DNA of 64,000 nt, taken from contig NC_043766.1 in the NCBI RefSeq assembly GCF_902148845.1, positions 32,247,661 to 32,311,660 of the forward strand, given 5' to 3'. Shown here one piece after another: positions 43,993-56,800 of this stretch. Position 1 is the first letter of the stretch. Every line of letters begins with the position of its first letter. The translations under genes and the position numbers were made by a program. The notes beneath the pieces were generated by a model, which was given only the letters and a program-made list of their open reading frames with translations, did no database searches and had not been told where the DNA came from. The stretch is from Salarias fasciatus. Taxonomy: Eukaryota; Chordata; Actinopteri; Blenniiformes; Blenniidae.

Positions 43993-46900
43993 TCACTCCT
44001 GCAGGCTGCCGCTGTGGTGGTGCGTGATGGCCCGCTGGTAGTCCTCCGACGAGTTCATGTGCTCGGTGACCCCGGGTGCTCGAAGCTGCGGAAGTAGCCC
44101 GTCTGCTGGGGGTAAAACAGGAGCTGCCGCGAACAGCGGCTCCACCTGCAACACACCCACCCAACAGGTCAGAACGGACCACGGATTCAAACCGGCAACT
44201 GCCAATGGCAAGCTTGCCTCCTGACCTCCAGTCTATCGTCCCGCCATTTTAAACATTTTTAACATTAGTTTTTGTTGATTTGGAGACTTTATGTTTATGT
44301 GTGTTACGAACAAAACGGGGCCTGAAAGATGCGTACGACACTTTCTGCGCAAACACTGTGATTTATAAAACAAATTCGTCAGGGGAACTTTGTGGAGACT
44401 GAGGGAAACGGGGCGCAGGTGGTGAACTGAAGCCATTCGTCTCACACATTTGATGTTATCACATATCAGGCTTATCGATCCATGTGATCAAACACTGCAG
44501 GGTTACAGACGCGTTGCTTTAGTGAGCCACTAGAAAATAAATTTATAGGAAGAGGTTGACTGAGGGTTCCCAGAGGCAGGAGAAACAAGGTCGAGCGGCT
44601 TTTAGCTCCTCCGCTTGTTCTTTGAAACTAATGGCGGATTAATTTTAGAAGTGATGCGATGGAGCGCTGGATTCTTCAAACTCCTTCATCCTGGGAAAAG
44701 CGCAAAGTCACTGTTCTGAATACATTTTTATTAGATTCATACTGAATTTCTTATTTGTTCTCCTGTTTGAATTGTGTTTTATCTTTAAATCTATCGTTTA
44801 ATTTACAGCAATGTCTGGTTTTCTAAATGTCACTGAATGAACCGTGAAAATGTGCAACTTGGTGAAGCTCGTGGTCCTGGTCTTGTCTGCCATGCTTGAG
44901 CGTAAAATACATCAGCAGGCGAGTTCATATGCAGAATTCTTCCTGAGGTGCTTCGCATCGACCATTCATGGTAAAAAGTGGGCGTGTCGCGGACGGGGCT
45001 GAGCGGAATCCACCTGTGCATCCTTCCAGGTGGACACTCTGGATCCTACGCAATGTTTCATAAATGAAGAGTTTCAGTCTTGATGGGTGAAAGCTGGCAG
45101 TCCTGGATTTTAATCTACATTTATTTTATGTGTTGTCCAGTTGTTTTACTGAAGTAATTCTAATTTCCCAGAGATTCGGCTGCAGGAGAGACGGGAGGAC
45201 GACCCCACCTCGTGAAGTCACCTTCCTGAAAGCTGAAATTGATGCAGAGACGTTGGCGCTGGCTTTCAGCTCTGCAACCAGCCTGATGCTCAGACCAAAT
45301 TTAGCTTTGAAACACAAGAATCAGGAATTTCCTACAGACTTTCAAATCCTATTTTTCACTTTACGACCGACTCCTGAAGAGTCGCGGAGCGTCTCTCAGT
45401 TCTGGGCAGCCTTTGGCGGAGGACTTGGGTTACCTGGACAGTGAGGGTCCGCCTTTGCCTCTGAGGGTCCAGACACTCGTCTCCAAAGCTCAGCAGCACC
45501 AGGAAGGCGGGGAGCGGCCGGCCGTGCAGCGTGTAGCTTTGGATCTCTGGATGTCGGGGGAAGAGAAGAGAGCCACCCTCGTTTTAAACTTCTGTGTTAC
45601 AGGCAAGTTGAGTAAGAGAATTTCAGAAGAAATTCACTCGAGGTGGCATGACATTTGTGCTGAACGGAATGGAAAGTCCAGGTCACGCTGCCACGTATGC
45701 AAATGCAAAGTAGCTGTGAGATTTTCTGACAGCTGTCTGAGCAGGTGGGCGGGCATGATGTGGCTGAGTAGAAACCATGTGACTGCTTATCATCCAACAC
45801 TACAGGGCTTCTTTGCTTTAATGGAGAGCTGCAGGTTCATGCTGCTGGAGTGGTGTTTGGCACCGTCTTCACTGTCTGGAAAATATGTAAATGTGAATCA
45901 TTGATAATATTGATCCTTAATCAAAGTTTGTTTTAGGTCTTTTTGTTGGTCGCAGTGTGTTTCCCACATCACAGTTGACCCAGCCCTGCCTCGACACGAA
46001 CTCTGCAAGAAAATTAAAGTTAAAAACGTCACAAAACCTACTTCCAAAGGGACGTGGGAGCGCTGAGCATTTAAGATTCTCTCAAGCTGGAAAACTACAT
46101 CCTCTCTAAAATAATGTTTTTTAGACCCAAACCTGTTCCACTCAATCTCTTCAGTTTATTTTTTTTATTGTTTTCTGGGAAAGCTCCACAGTTTTTCTGA
46201 TAGATTACAGAACCTCTGCGGCTAAAACAGCCGAAAAAGAAAAACAAATGTCACTCTTAAAAAGTTCCTTCAGACTTATGAATCCTATTTTTGATTTTTC
46301 AAACCAAAATTCAACATTTTCAGAAGTGATCCATGTTTTTAGGGGCGCACTGACACCAGTACCGGGTCCGATCCTGCTCCTATTCTGGAGCCTTCAAGGC
46401 TGTTGGAGGGTTAGTAGTGTTGGCAGCGGTGGTTTGCTCAAGGTTAGTGCTCGTTCTTGAACTGGTCCTAAGATAAGCGCTTTGGGTGCATCCCTCACCT
46501 GTCAGGTAGTCCTGTGTGCAGCAGCTTGCAGTTGACGTCCCTCTCCAGCTTGTTGAACTTGTCTCCGTACCCTGCCGGGCCCCTCTGCCAGTACACCCTG
46601 CTCTGGCACAGGCGGCGAGCGTACAGTCCGTCGGCGGCCATCCACAGCAGGACGCCCCTCTCCAGGCCGGACGGCGGACTGGAGGGACACTCGTCGGCCC
46701 TCCTCTGGGCCGACGGGCCGTCGACGGGCAGGGGGACCACCTCGGGACTCCCGGGCGTCAGGTAGTGCTTCTCGGGCGAGTACGGCGTGATGTGGCATCC
46801 GTCCGGGCTGGAGGTGGTCACTTCCCTCACCAGCGTGTCCCGTGAATACACGGAGACGTGGAGGCGGTAGTCTGAACCAAGGAGAGGACGCAGGTAAAGG

Positions 46901-47611
46901 ATGTACAAGAGAGTTCGTTTTCACCGTTTTTCCTCAGTCATTATCAACCTGGTGGGCCTGAACCAACCGTCCCCCAAAAAACACCACCAGAGGAAGCTTC
47001 CCAGTGCACGAGAGGACGATTCCTCCACCTTAAAGACCTTCATGAAAACGCTGAAATGTGTCTTTCTTCCTGTAACTTTAAACATGAAGTGAGAGGAAGG
47101 AGGGTGGGTGTAGCCTGTGTCCTCCAGCCAGCAATGGACGTCTTCTCTTTGGAGGAAACGGGATCTGTGAAGTCTGCTTTGTGTCAGACTTGAAACTGTG
47201 AGGCTCCATCTTCCTGCTTCCTGCACCGAGTGACTAAAAGACACTTCTGAGACAAACTATCCTGTCAAATTTCAGCAAAAATTAAAAAACACTCTTGTTT
47301 AAACTCACATTCTTAATGCTTTTCACTGTCAAGTGTCGGACCAAGAAGTTACTCCAAGTTTCACACTTTCCAAAAACAGGTCAATATGTTTCTCTGTCTG
47401 TCTGTCTCTGTGTTTCGAATTCTCTTCCTCCATCGGCTTCTTTATGTTTGTGTCTGTTTGTTTCTCTGATGCTCTTTCTTCTCGGTCCGTCTATCTTTTT
47501 CTCACTCTCTCTCTCACCCTTACTCACTTACTCTTGCTCTCTCTTCGCTCACTCACTCATACTCTCACTCTCATTCACTCACTCTCATTCACTCACTCTC
47601 ACTTACTCTGA

Positions 47612-47675
<64 letters not shown>

Positions 47676-49278
47676 CTCTCTGCCCCTCCAGTATTGGTTA
47701 ATAATCAGGTCACGCAGTTTAAAAGTTCATCTCTGTGTCTATAACCACATGCTGACGATCTGAACTGCATGTTGTCGCATCCGGAGTCGAGCTTTTACAG
47801 TTTTGTTTAAAAACATTACATCAAAGTCTCATTCGGTATTGATGTGAGAGCAAACTTTACCCACAAACCTCCCGCCTCCTTCTGCAGCTTTTTGTGTGTC
47901 GACTGAAAGGTGAAAAACGACAGAGAGTGTGTACCTGGAAGCGCCTCCGCTGGTCTGATGCCGGCGTCCAGCGTGAAAGGTGACGGCTGGCTGTCCGGCC
48001 CGTACGAGTAGATGGAGGCTCTGAGCTGGTAGCCTGAACACACACACCACACACACACACGCACACAGACTCAGCATTAACACATGTCGATGGTCGGTTC
48101 TGAAGCGGCTCGGCTGCAGTGAGACCGGGAGGCGGGGGGGTACCGTTCTCCATGGACGGGCCCTGCCACGGCAGGCTGCGGGGGGGACAGGGACACTGAG
48201 GGAAGGGCAGCTCCGGCAGGGAGGCCGGCTCCTGGCAGTAGTCCCTCCATCCACAGTCTGGGGTGGGCATGTACTGCGGCATCTAGCAAATACGACGAGA
48301 GACCGTCATGAAAAAGTAACGGCAGCAGATCACAAACACCACACTGAAACGCTTACTTTTAGCTACTTGTATTATAAGTAACTTTACTCATGCTTGAGCT
48401 CAAATCTACCTTGTAACTCACTTTGCTACTTTAAAAAAAATCATGAGTGATAAAATCAAATGGCAACACTGTAGAACACTTGAGAAAAGTACTTTTAAAA
48501 AACTGAGTACAATCATGTACACTAATAGTAGTTGGGTACTTTTATTTAGATTTCTTTCCACTGCCTGTTGCTGAAAAAGCAAAACAACTAATAATTAAAA
48601 AGTAACAAATACTATTTCAAACTGCAGCGCTTTTACATATTAATGAATACAAATTAAGTAAAATATGGCAATAAGTGTACTTCAGTACATCTTGTTAGTA
48701 TTTCAACAGCACTATTGATAATGCTAATGATGCTAACATGTAACTAATACTCAGAGTAAAGTTTGACACATGTACTTTCAGTTTTTACTTGAGTATGTTT
48801 GATTATAGTGCTTTTATTTGTAACAGAGCCATTGTAACGATGTGAAACTTTCTCTCTCTAAAAACATTTTTTTCACCATCATAAAGTAACTAAACTTGAA
48901 AAAGTAACAATATGTAATGTCAGCATTTTTTTTAAACTACATGTGATTGAGAGCAGGTAATGTCATGCAACTGTAGTTTTATTAACAATACTTCCACTTG
49001 GAATTGATTACATTTTAGGTGAAGTAAAAGTCGTTTGGAAGACTTTCTGTATATAAACTTTGAAAACATATTTTTCTAAAGAAACACTTATATTATTTTT
49101 TTTTATGCATTTCCAGTCATTGGTAACATTCTGAACTTCGGAGATAAACAGATGGATTTACCCCAGCAACGAATGAAGCAGGCATTAGTCAGATGTGTGA
49201 GATACTTATCATAAACTTGGTTGAGAAAGGTCACTCATGCATGCATGTGTCAGTCGCTCATCTATAGCACTGAAACTC

Positions 49279-49326
<48 letters not shown>

Positions 49327-51934
49327 TCTCTGTCTCTCTCTCTCTCATGCATATGAAAATCACCTGAGTCGGCACGGCAGTGTAGGAGGGATGCATCTGA
49401 TAGCTCACTGGACTCAGAGGACTGTCCTCCTGTCTGGGTCCTGCAGGCGAGAGAAGAACAGTTTAGCAGGTTAGCGGTTGACTGGTTTCCCAAAACAGAA
49501 AGGTCTTTATCTGGTGACATGAGTCAATCTTGACCTTCACTGGTTGTGATTTCCAGTTTTCTATGATATCAAATCAAACACAGATCATCTAAGCTACATT
49601 TAAAAAACAAAACAAAACAGTTATTTCGACTGATTCACCCCTTCTAGATAATTTATCAGGCAGCCGTTCAGGTCTGATTGTTTCAGGTGGGGGGTTTCAG
49701 TGGGACTGACTTTTCTTGGCTCCTTCGGGGATGATGCGGTAAACTTTGTACGGGTCGGAGATGTCCAGCTGGCTCCTCTCCACCAGCTCCTCGAAGTCGT
49801 TGCTCTGTTGAGGGCGCAGCGCAGGCGTGTCTTCCAGGTGGGCGGGTCCGGCTTGTCGATGCCCTCCCGAAACTTCCCTTTGAACAGGGCCCAGGCCTGC
49901 AGACAGGACACAGTGCATACTTTAGAAACCGCTCTGCATCCAGAGAGTTAAAACATACACCCCCTCAGTCTTATTCCAAGTCCACGGTTGGGCTTGTATC
50001 TAATCCACTGAAAAAAATCCATTTAAACTCATCCTCTTTCACAACAAAATCAATTCACAGAGCTAAATCTCCTTTTTAATTTTCAATCATTTAGGACATC
50101 ATAGTCTGGACCAACATAACTATCTCCTCAGCTATTTTCCTGACTGATTTAAAAAAAGGAAACTTAGATTTTAAAAATTTACATTAATATGTACTGAAAC
50201 TCGAGTATTGGTCCATAGTTTTGGTCAAGACTGTTGAGAATTGTCCCTCAGATGTGCAGTTAAAACATCCAAATTTAATAGTGACAAATTTAACTGAACA
50301 GACCTGCAAATAGTGTGTGACCCACCGTTAGACTTTGTAGCTAGTCACAACCAAGAGGAGCGTTATTTAGCGTTGACCTGCAGAGTTACATGAATGAGAG
50401 GTCTTTCATGTAAACGCTGTGCAACACGATGTGACTCTGGTGTGTTTTTACTTCCACATGAGCTGCACGTCTTAACAGGGGTAAACTCAGTAAAATATGT
50501 GTAAATTGAACTTTTTAAAGACAAAGTGCTACTGATAATAAATATCTTTTTTTTTTAATATTTCAGGATTGTAGTCAGTGTCCACAAATGTCATAATATG
50601 GTAATTATACAATCAGATGTCATTTCACCAGCTCTAGATAGGAAAGAAAATTCCCTAAAATGTGCTTTTGTGCCATTTGAAAATTTCTGAATGTCCTACA
50701 GTGATGACGATTGATTTCTTTTAAAGGTGAAACCCCAATTCATTGCAAGTCAACCGTCAACGTTGCTCGACTGTACATCCAACAGGGATGTTAACCCTGT
50801 CCCCCCACACCCAGGGTCACAACTTGAATTGACACAACACTGGGATGTTATTCACAAAAATAGGACTAATTTTAACATTTTCATGAAAAATGCATCAATC
50901 AGTTGTTATATACAGTTGTGCTTATGTGAAATTAGTACAATTCTTATTTGTTTTTTCATATTTTAGAATTTAATTCAGCTTAACATTGAAGAAAAGTTTT
51001 AATAAAGGCATGAGCTGCCAGTTAAAAATAAAAAAAAGAAATGGTAAATGGATTTTACTCGTTTTCCACCACTTGAGCAAATCCCAAAAAACACTTAACA
51101 TTGTTAATCACATTCACACAACATCAATGCAGGCATCTGCCATGCAAGGCACTGGATCTCACATGGAGGCAGGGTGAGAATCGTGCCTGCAACCCTCCCA
51201 TTGAGAGATGACCGGTCTATTAACCGAGCCCCCCAAAAAAATCAAATAATAATAACAATAACAAAGTTTATAAAAAGTGGATGTGACTGTCTTCAGCAAC
51301 CTGTTGCCTTCAGGGACTCAAACCATCAACCTCAACACTAAATCTCACTTCTCTAACCTCGTCCTGACGCACACATGCCTAAAATGGCATCCATTCTCAG
51401 TGCACTATGTTGCCAAAAGTATTTGCTCGCCTGCCTTCACGTGCAGATGAAACAGTGTGAGCGAGGACTTGACCTGATGTGCTTCCAGCCTCTGCAGCTG
51501 GACCAGGGAGGTTTCTGGGGATTCTGGACCATGTGCGAGGCCAGGAGAAGAACACCTGTTTCCAGAGTCTCAGGTCTTCTGTGGGGTAGAGGTCTGGACT
51601 CCAGGTCTTTATGGACCCTGCTTATTAGACAGGTGGCTTCTGGACTTCGCTGACCCGGACTAAAACACTCGTGTCCCTACAGCGTGTGTAACTGAGTGAC
51701 AGAGTCCGCCAGAGGGATGCGCCCCCGCCCCCTTACCTTGAACAGCGCGGCATCCTCGTCCCGGTTGTAGTCCTGCTTCCCGGCGTGCTTCCAGGGGATC
51801 CTGAAGATGCTCTTCTCGTCGTTCTCCCACACCAGGCCGGGGTATTTGCCGCAGTCCACCTGCTCGATCAGCCACTGGCGCAGTTTCCCGTTGCCGCTGC
51901 TCCCGGAGCCTCCGTAATCCGCCTCTGGGTTCAT
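43993..51934 (-). CDS. irf4: Interferon regulatory factor 4
   Basis: Eight minus-strand coding exons: 51934-51737, 49896-49711, 49440-49364, 48282-48144, 48033-47935, 46871-46499, 45546-45434, 44145-43993. The first two encode the IRF DNA-binding domain with all five tryptophans (RQWLIEQ, LVWEND, IPWKHAG, AWALFKG, PTWKTRL). Exons 6-8 encode the IRF-association domain ([48 protein letters not shown]). The end is [25 protein letters not shown]4 is a nuclear transcription factor of lymphoid and pigment lineages that binds ISRE and composite ETS-IRF sites. Exon lengths show four small losses: exon 49711-49896 (1 base), 46499-46871 (2), and 43993-44145 (2 and 1, restoring frame). Splice sites and protein similarity are intact, so sequence error is likely. 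The irf4a/irf4b choice is not decidable here. Confidence 0.95.
46339..46495. mobile_element. Short hAT-like element, both ends (GGGGCGCACTGACACC ... GGGTGCATCCC)
   Basis: Left end GGGGCGCACTGACACCAGTACC and right end GGGTGCATCCC are inverted relatives of the TAGGGATGCACCGATACC terminus. It is about 150 bp with no coding frame and lies 4 bases from the donor of the IRF4 exon 46871-46499, so it must leave that splice site intact. Confidence 0.55.
47495..47680. repeat. (CACT)n / (CT)n pyrimidine tract
   Basis: CTCACT repeats pass into uninterrupted (CT)n at about 47609-47670, in an IRF4 intron. Confidence 0.95.
48340..48960. repeat. 'Acttgag/aaagtac' dispersed repeat, IRF4 intron
   Basis: AT-rich segment with recurrent 'aaaagtac', 'cttttattta' and 'agtaac' motifs, resembling a common fish repeat. 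Borders uncertain. Confidence 0.4.
49282..49345. repeat. (CT)n tract next to IRF4 exon
   Basis: (CT)n with TCTG interruptions on + ((GA)n on the transcribed strand), starting about 20 bases past the donor of the exon 49440-49364. Confidence 0.95.
49897..51036. other. IRF4 intron 1 (first coding intron), left part
   Basis: No recognised exon or element; AT-rich. Confidence 0.5.
51040..51235. repeat. Degraded copy of the 16914-17205 repeat
   Basis: 'atggtaaatgg', 'cacattcacac', 'tgccatgcaaggc', then 'accgagcccccc' follow the same order as the better copy at 16914-17205. Confidence 0.6.
51398..51660. mobile_element. Tc1/mariner-like nonautonomous fragment
   Basis: Starts 'cactatgttgccaaaagtatttgctcgcc', close to the CACTATATTGCCAAAAGTATT terminus of a common fish element, and ends near 'gacccggactaaaa'. 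No transposase coding. Confidence 0.5.
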
Positions 51935-52380
51935 GTCGAAGACCCCACCTCCCCCGAGAAACTTCGGATGGATCCGAAAAGACGATCTGAAAGTGTTCGG
52001 GCTTTGGTGAAACTCGGTCGCGCCGGTCTCCCACCAGAAGTTCTCTGAAAACCCGAAACCCGGCAGGTTTTGAAATCACTCAGAGTCAGAAAGCCCACAT
52101 CGTGCCGGCGGACCCGCTTAAATCCTCCCCGCCTGCGGCGACCGGAGGGCGGGGACTCGGAGGCAGGACTCCCCGGGGGAGGACTCACCTGCCGCGGCGG
52201 GGCTGCAGCAAAAGGCACCGGGGAGGGGAGGGGGGGAATCCCTGTCGGAAGACCCGTCACTAGTGTCTCACAACACACACCCGCACACTTGGAACGCCAA
52301 AACAGTTCTTTGAAATGGCAACAGGTTGACGAGAATCGAGTTCAGATGAAGGAGCAGAGAAGATGCTGAGCTGGAGAGTT
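51935..52380 (-). promoter_or_regulatory. IRF4 5' UTR / promoter region, GC-rich
   Basis: GC- and CpG-rich sequence immediately upstream of the IRF4 ATG (densest at about 52100-52240), in contrast to AT-rich flanks. A noncoding first exon is expected from other vertebrates, but its boundaries cannot be placed. Confidence 0.45.
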
Positions 52381-54718
52381 TACTGGAACCACCTGCCGCT
52401 CAGGTACTGTGGAGGACCTGGACCGAACCCGGAGCCCAGAGCCACTCAGTATTCTTATTCCTTCCTTTTCTCTGAACACCTTCCACATTTACACCCCAAG
52501 TTTCTGAACAGATGTCTGTATTTTTCTTTTCCTTATAATTTGCTCAAAACTGACCCCAAACTAACATATTCCTGGCTTGGACTTTCTAAACCAGACCTGA
52601 AACCAGACCCAGACACTCAGGCATGATACATTTGTTTGTTTGTTTGTTTTTCAAACATAATAAATAAAACCAGAGTCATGAATACAGTGAAAATTAAAAC
52701 TTAACATGCCTGAAAAGGAGTTGAAAGAAGCACAAGCTTACTAAATCCTCTGCACTGTATAAACTGAATGTAAAAATAAAAAAAAACCCTACAACCTACT
52801 GCCTACATTTTCTCTGTGCCTGCTGGACATCATTTTGTTTTGTTTTGTTTTGTTTGTTTTTTTTACTGTTGTTTGAACTAATTCAAGGTTGGACATCATC
52901 TAAGTCAGTTCAATATTTTCACTTCAGATACTGAAATACTAAAATTAGAAATTTGAACTCTTCAACAAGACTTCCCGTGAGTCACTTGATGCTTTATGTG
53001 CAGTTTGTGCTGTTTGAAAAGTAGTGGATTTCTGTGATCTCTGAAACCGCTGAATGGTTTTCATGGCACTTTTTTTGTAGTAGAGACTGTGAATGTAGCG
53101 AACAGTATTTCCCCAAATCTCTGATATAAGTGAGCAGTGGAGAATTTGGTCCAGAAAGTTGAAATGCTTCTCTATAGGTTGTGTTGTATGTCTTTACGAC
53201 ATGAGATTTCCTTCCCTTTCTTTTTTTTATTGACTTCATGAGTTTTAAGGGTGTCAGTCCATCTCTCTGTTATTGCCTTACTATTCCTTTGACAATCTTC
53301 TTTATTTCTTCAAGCCAGTTCTACAATTTACACATTTCTACAGTTAATGTTCTCAGTAGCTCCTGACATATAAGGTATGATCTGGACTTTCAAGCCAGCC
53401 TGGACTCTTTAAAGTAGCCTCAGTCTTAAACAATCACCTGTTTTATTTTTAGATCACACAAGGGCTCATCAACCACATCTTCAAATCGCACTTTGGTTCT
53501 TGGATCCAGTCCAGAATTCTTGAAAGTAGACTTTTTGCTCTTTAAAACTATACTTGGATTCCAGACTTTGAGTCTGAAAAAGAGTCTCAGACTGTCTCCA
53601 ATAAACTCCAAAAACCTTCAACTGGATAGTTATTTTTTATGTTTTGTTTTTGTTTTTTTACACCCGATTAGAGCTAACTTCTTTATAGAGAGCAAACTCA
53701 GATTTATACAAAAGACTCTTTGACATTTCATATAGCTTCTTTTAAATGACTGTTAGAAAACTGGGGCCACAGGGGTAAAACTGTGAGGAAAGGGTGAAGA
53801 CCTGTGTGGTACTATTATCCATGTCTGACCCCCTGAGACTATCTGGTGAGTCTTTGAAGGAAGTCCTCTTCTGCAGGACTTCTGTTTCTGAATTGGAATC
53901 ATGAGCTTTAGCTTTTGGAATAAAAACAAAAAAGGTCACAATCAATGAAAAATCAAACAAAGGCATGTTTTTGCAGAGTATGTGGTTTAATTTTTGCATA
54001 AAAAGAAGTCATTGTTCAGACTGTTTGGTTATCATAAACTGCAATTTTTTTACAAATCGATTTTGCATGTTTCATCACATTGAAACACCTTAATTCACTT
54101 GTTTTGCTCAAAGTTGATAAAAACTGCTTGCACCAGTTATTTTAAAATCCTTAAAATGTCAAGAAATCGAAGTCAGCTAATGTGTGAGTTGAAGAACAGA
54201 TCATGTTGTAGCTTTAAACACAAGAACCATGAATGCATTCAGACGGTTTGCGCACACACAAACCAAAGCACAGAACAACAACAAAATAAAATGAAAAAGA
54301 CTTCACAAAAAGACACATTCAGGCTCCACTATGTCTGTAGAAACTCATATTTCAAGAACAGGACACAGCATAACATAACTACCGGGGGGACTGCACACTA
54401 CATGTTCCCTCGAAGTCATGCTTGACTGCCCGTGCATGTTGTTTGACAGTTAGCAGCAGGGACGCGACATGGCGAAGGGAACTGACGCCAGCGACATAAA
54501 AATCCCCCCCTCCCAATCACACGGCTGCTGATCGGCTCGGCAAAGATTCAGCCCATCCTGTCAATAGGTACCGTTTTAAAAGAGACGGGCGCTCCTGATT
54601 TTCCAACGACTGCTCCGGTCTTTTGTGGTCCAAGCAGGAGCACACAGAGAGTCGAGGTCAAACGACAACCGCAAAAAGTCTCTTTCAGGTGTCGCTGCTC
54701 ATCATTTCATGGCTATTT
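52381..54718. other. IRF4-DUSP22 intergenic region and DUSP22 3' UTR
   Basis: AT-rich with no coding exon recognised. The minus-strand side next to 54719 must contain the DUSP22 3' UTR; its end is not placed. A (TTTG)n run lies at about 52627-52648. Confidence 0.4.
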
Positions 54719-56752
54719 TTACGAATTAAAAGGTTTCCGACCTCTTTCGTCCTTGAACGAGTCCTTTCCGTACCGCTCCGTCCACCAGGCTCGATACTGA
54801 GGAGCAAAACAAGACTTCAGTTTAGTTACATAAAAACACTAATGCTCGAAAGTAATTGATTTGTATAGACACACACAACACACACACACATGCACAGTAA
54901 ACAGCAATAAAAACACAGAGACACACAGCACCATACACAGTGAAATGAACATACACACTTGCACTAACTAAGGGAAAATTTTACTTTCAAGTGTTTTAAA
55001 TGTGGACACTGGTACACGGCACATGGACACATGAACATCTCCCGCTACAAACTTTAAAAAAAACTCAGACCTCTCCTCACATGGAATCAGTCATTCAGTC
55101 ATGTTTTCTCCAGCTCTGGTCTCCAGAGTTAAATCTGTAAAATTCATTTCTGAACTATAGAAATGTGTTGATCTTCGCTACCCTCTTCCATCTCCACCGG
55201 CCTCAGATCTCTGCAGTTCAGATGCTAACAGGCTACTCAACAGACGTTATCACGTCCTTGTCCATTTTAGAATTTTTTTTATTTTTTTTTATTTTTTTTT
55301 ACGATTTTACTTCTTGAAGTACATCTGGGCAAACTGAATCAGGTTAGCTGGATTTGCTCGTTCATCTTGGAAGACTTTCTGTCTTTTTGCCAAGTCACTT
55401 CTTCAGTTGATGTCGGTCTCTTGGGCCCAGGCATTTAAACTCTATGGGTGTCACAAAAAGATTTTAGACCTTAATTGCCTTGTTCTTCGATGTCGATGGT
55501 TTGTATATAGGGTCCAAAGGGTCCAGGATTTCGAAGTTCCACTGTGTTTTATTGATTGTCAGTGAACTCACATCAGGTCATTTGGGGTTCAGAGGGTTTG
55601 TATAAGGTGCTCTGTAAATGATGATGATGATGATGATGCTAAATGGTAGTGGCCCATGTCTTCAACTCACCGTATGGGAGGACATTGAACTTCAAGTTGC
55701 TCCTAATGGTGGTTGTGCATTGTGTTGTGTGTGTGCGTGTGCACATGCATACATGCGCGGGACATTATACTGTGCAACATGTTGAGTCTTCTGAAGCAGG
55801 AAAAAAAAATCATTAAAGTCCATTGCCTGTTGAACTCTGACTTGAGTAATCTTTTTCTGCAATGCATTGGCTCATGGATGGACAAAAAAAAATGGAACTA
55901 CCAACCACTGGACATGAGCACCACTCGATCTGCCAAGTGAGTCACAACAATGTTTTATGAACATATATATAGCTTAACCTGACTGGGTTCTATTGAAACA
56001 CTGGTTACTGTAGTTTGTGTGGTGTACTACTGCCTGCATCTTATAAATTAAAATAATTAGTTTCAAGCTCTTGTCCAGATCTGCTTTTTGACAGCAATGC
56101 TTTATGTGGGGTCTCTACAACCTGCCTGTCAGACCACTCAACAGGATCTGAAACCCCCAAACCCGACTCTGGCCCCTTTCTGATGCTTTTTTGAGGGCTT
56201 GGTTGGATCACATTTGTAACTTTCCAAAACCAAAGAAGCACGCGTACACGCCACACGAAACAGATCATCAGGTGTCCAGAGACCTGAAAGCAGCTGGCAT
56301 TCAAAGCTTTTCTTCTTCTTCTTCTTCTTCTTCTTCCTTTCTCTCAAAAGTAACTTGAGGAGGTTTTGTGTGAGTACACAAGCACACAAGTTCAGAGGTG
56401 GTACAAAAGTCTGAACCATAACCCCATTTTGAAGTATTATTGCATCAGTTTTTCCCAACAGGAGAAATAACTGTGACAACTGGCAGTCGTCCGTTGGACC
56501 GCTCCACTCTGCTACATTAATGGCAGTAATAAATGGTTATTTTAACAAGATTTGAGCCAAGCATCAATTGATGTGTATTTATTTCACAGTCATGAAATCA
56601 AATTAAATCAAACTTTGCTCCAATTTTCAATTCATTTCCATAATTTCATAAATCCTTATGAAATCCTAATCCTTATAAAACTGCCTGTAGTGACAATAAA
56701 AGAAATATATGCTGGCTACACCTGCTGTACATCATGCATTGTGTGTGTGTGT

Positions 56753-56800
<48 letters not shown>

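Noticed and set aside
46495-46924. Alternative long frames over the IRF4 exon at 46499-46871
   Set aside because: Shadows of the true IRF4 frame, which contains the recognisable IRF-association domain.
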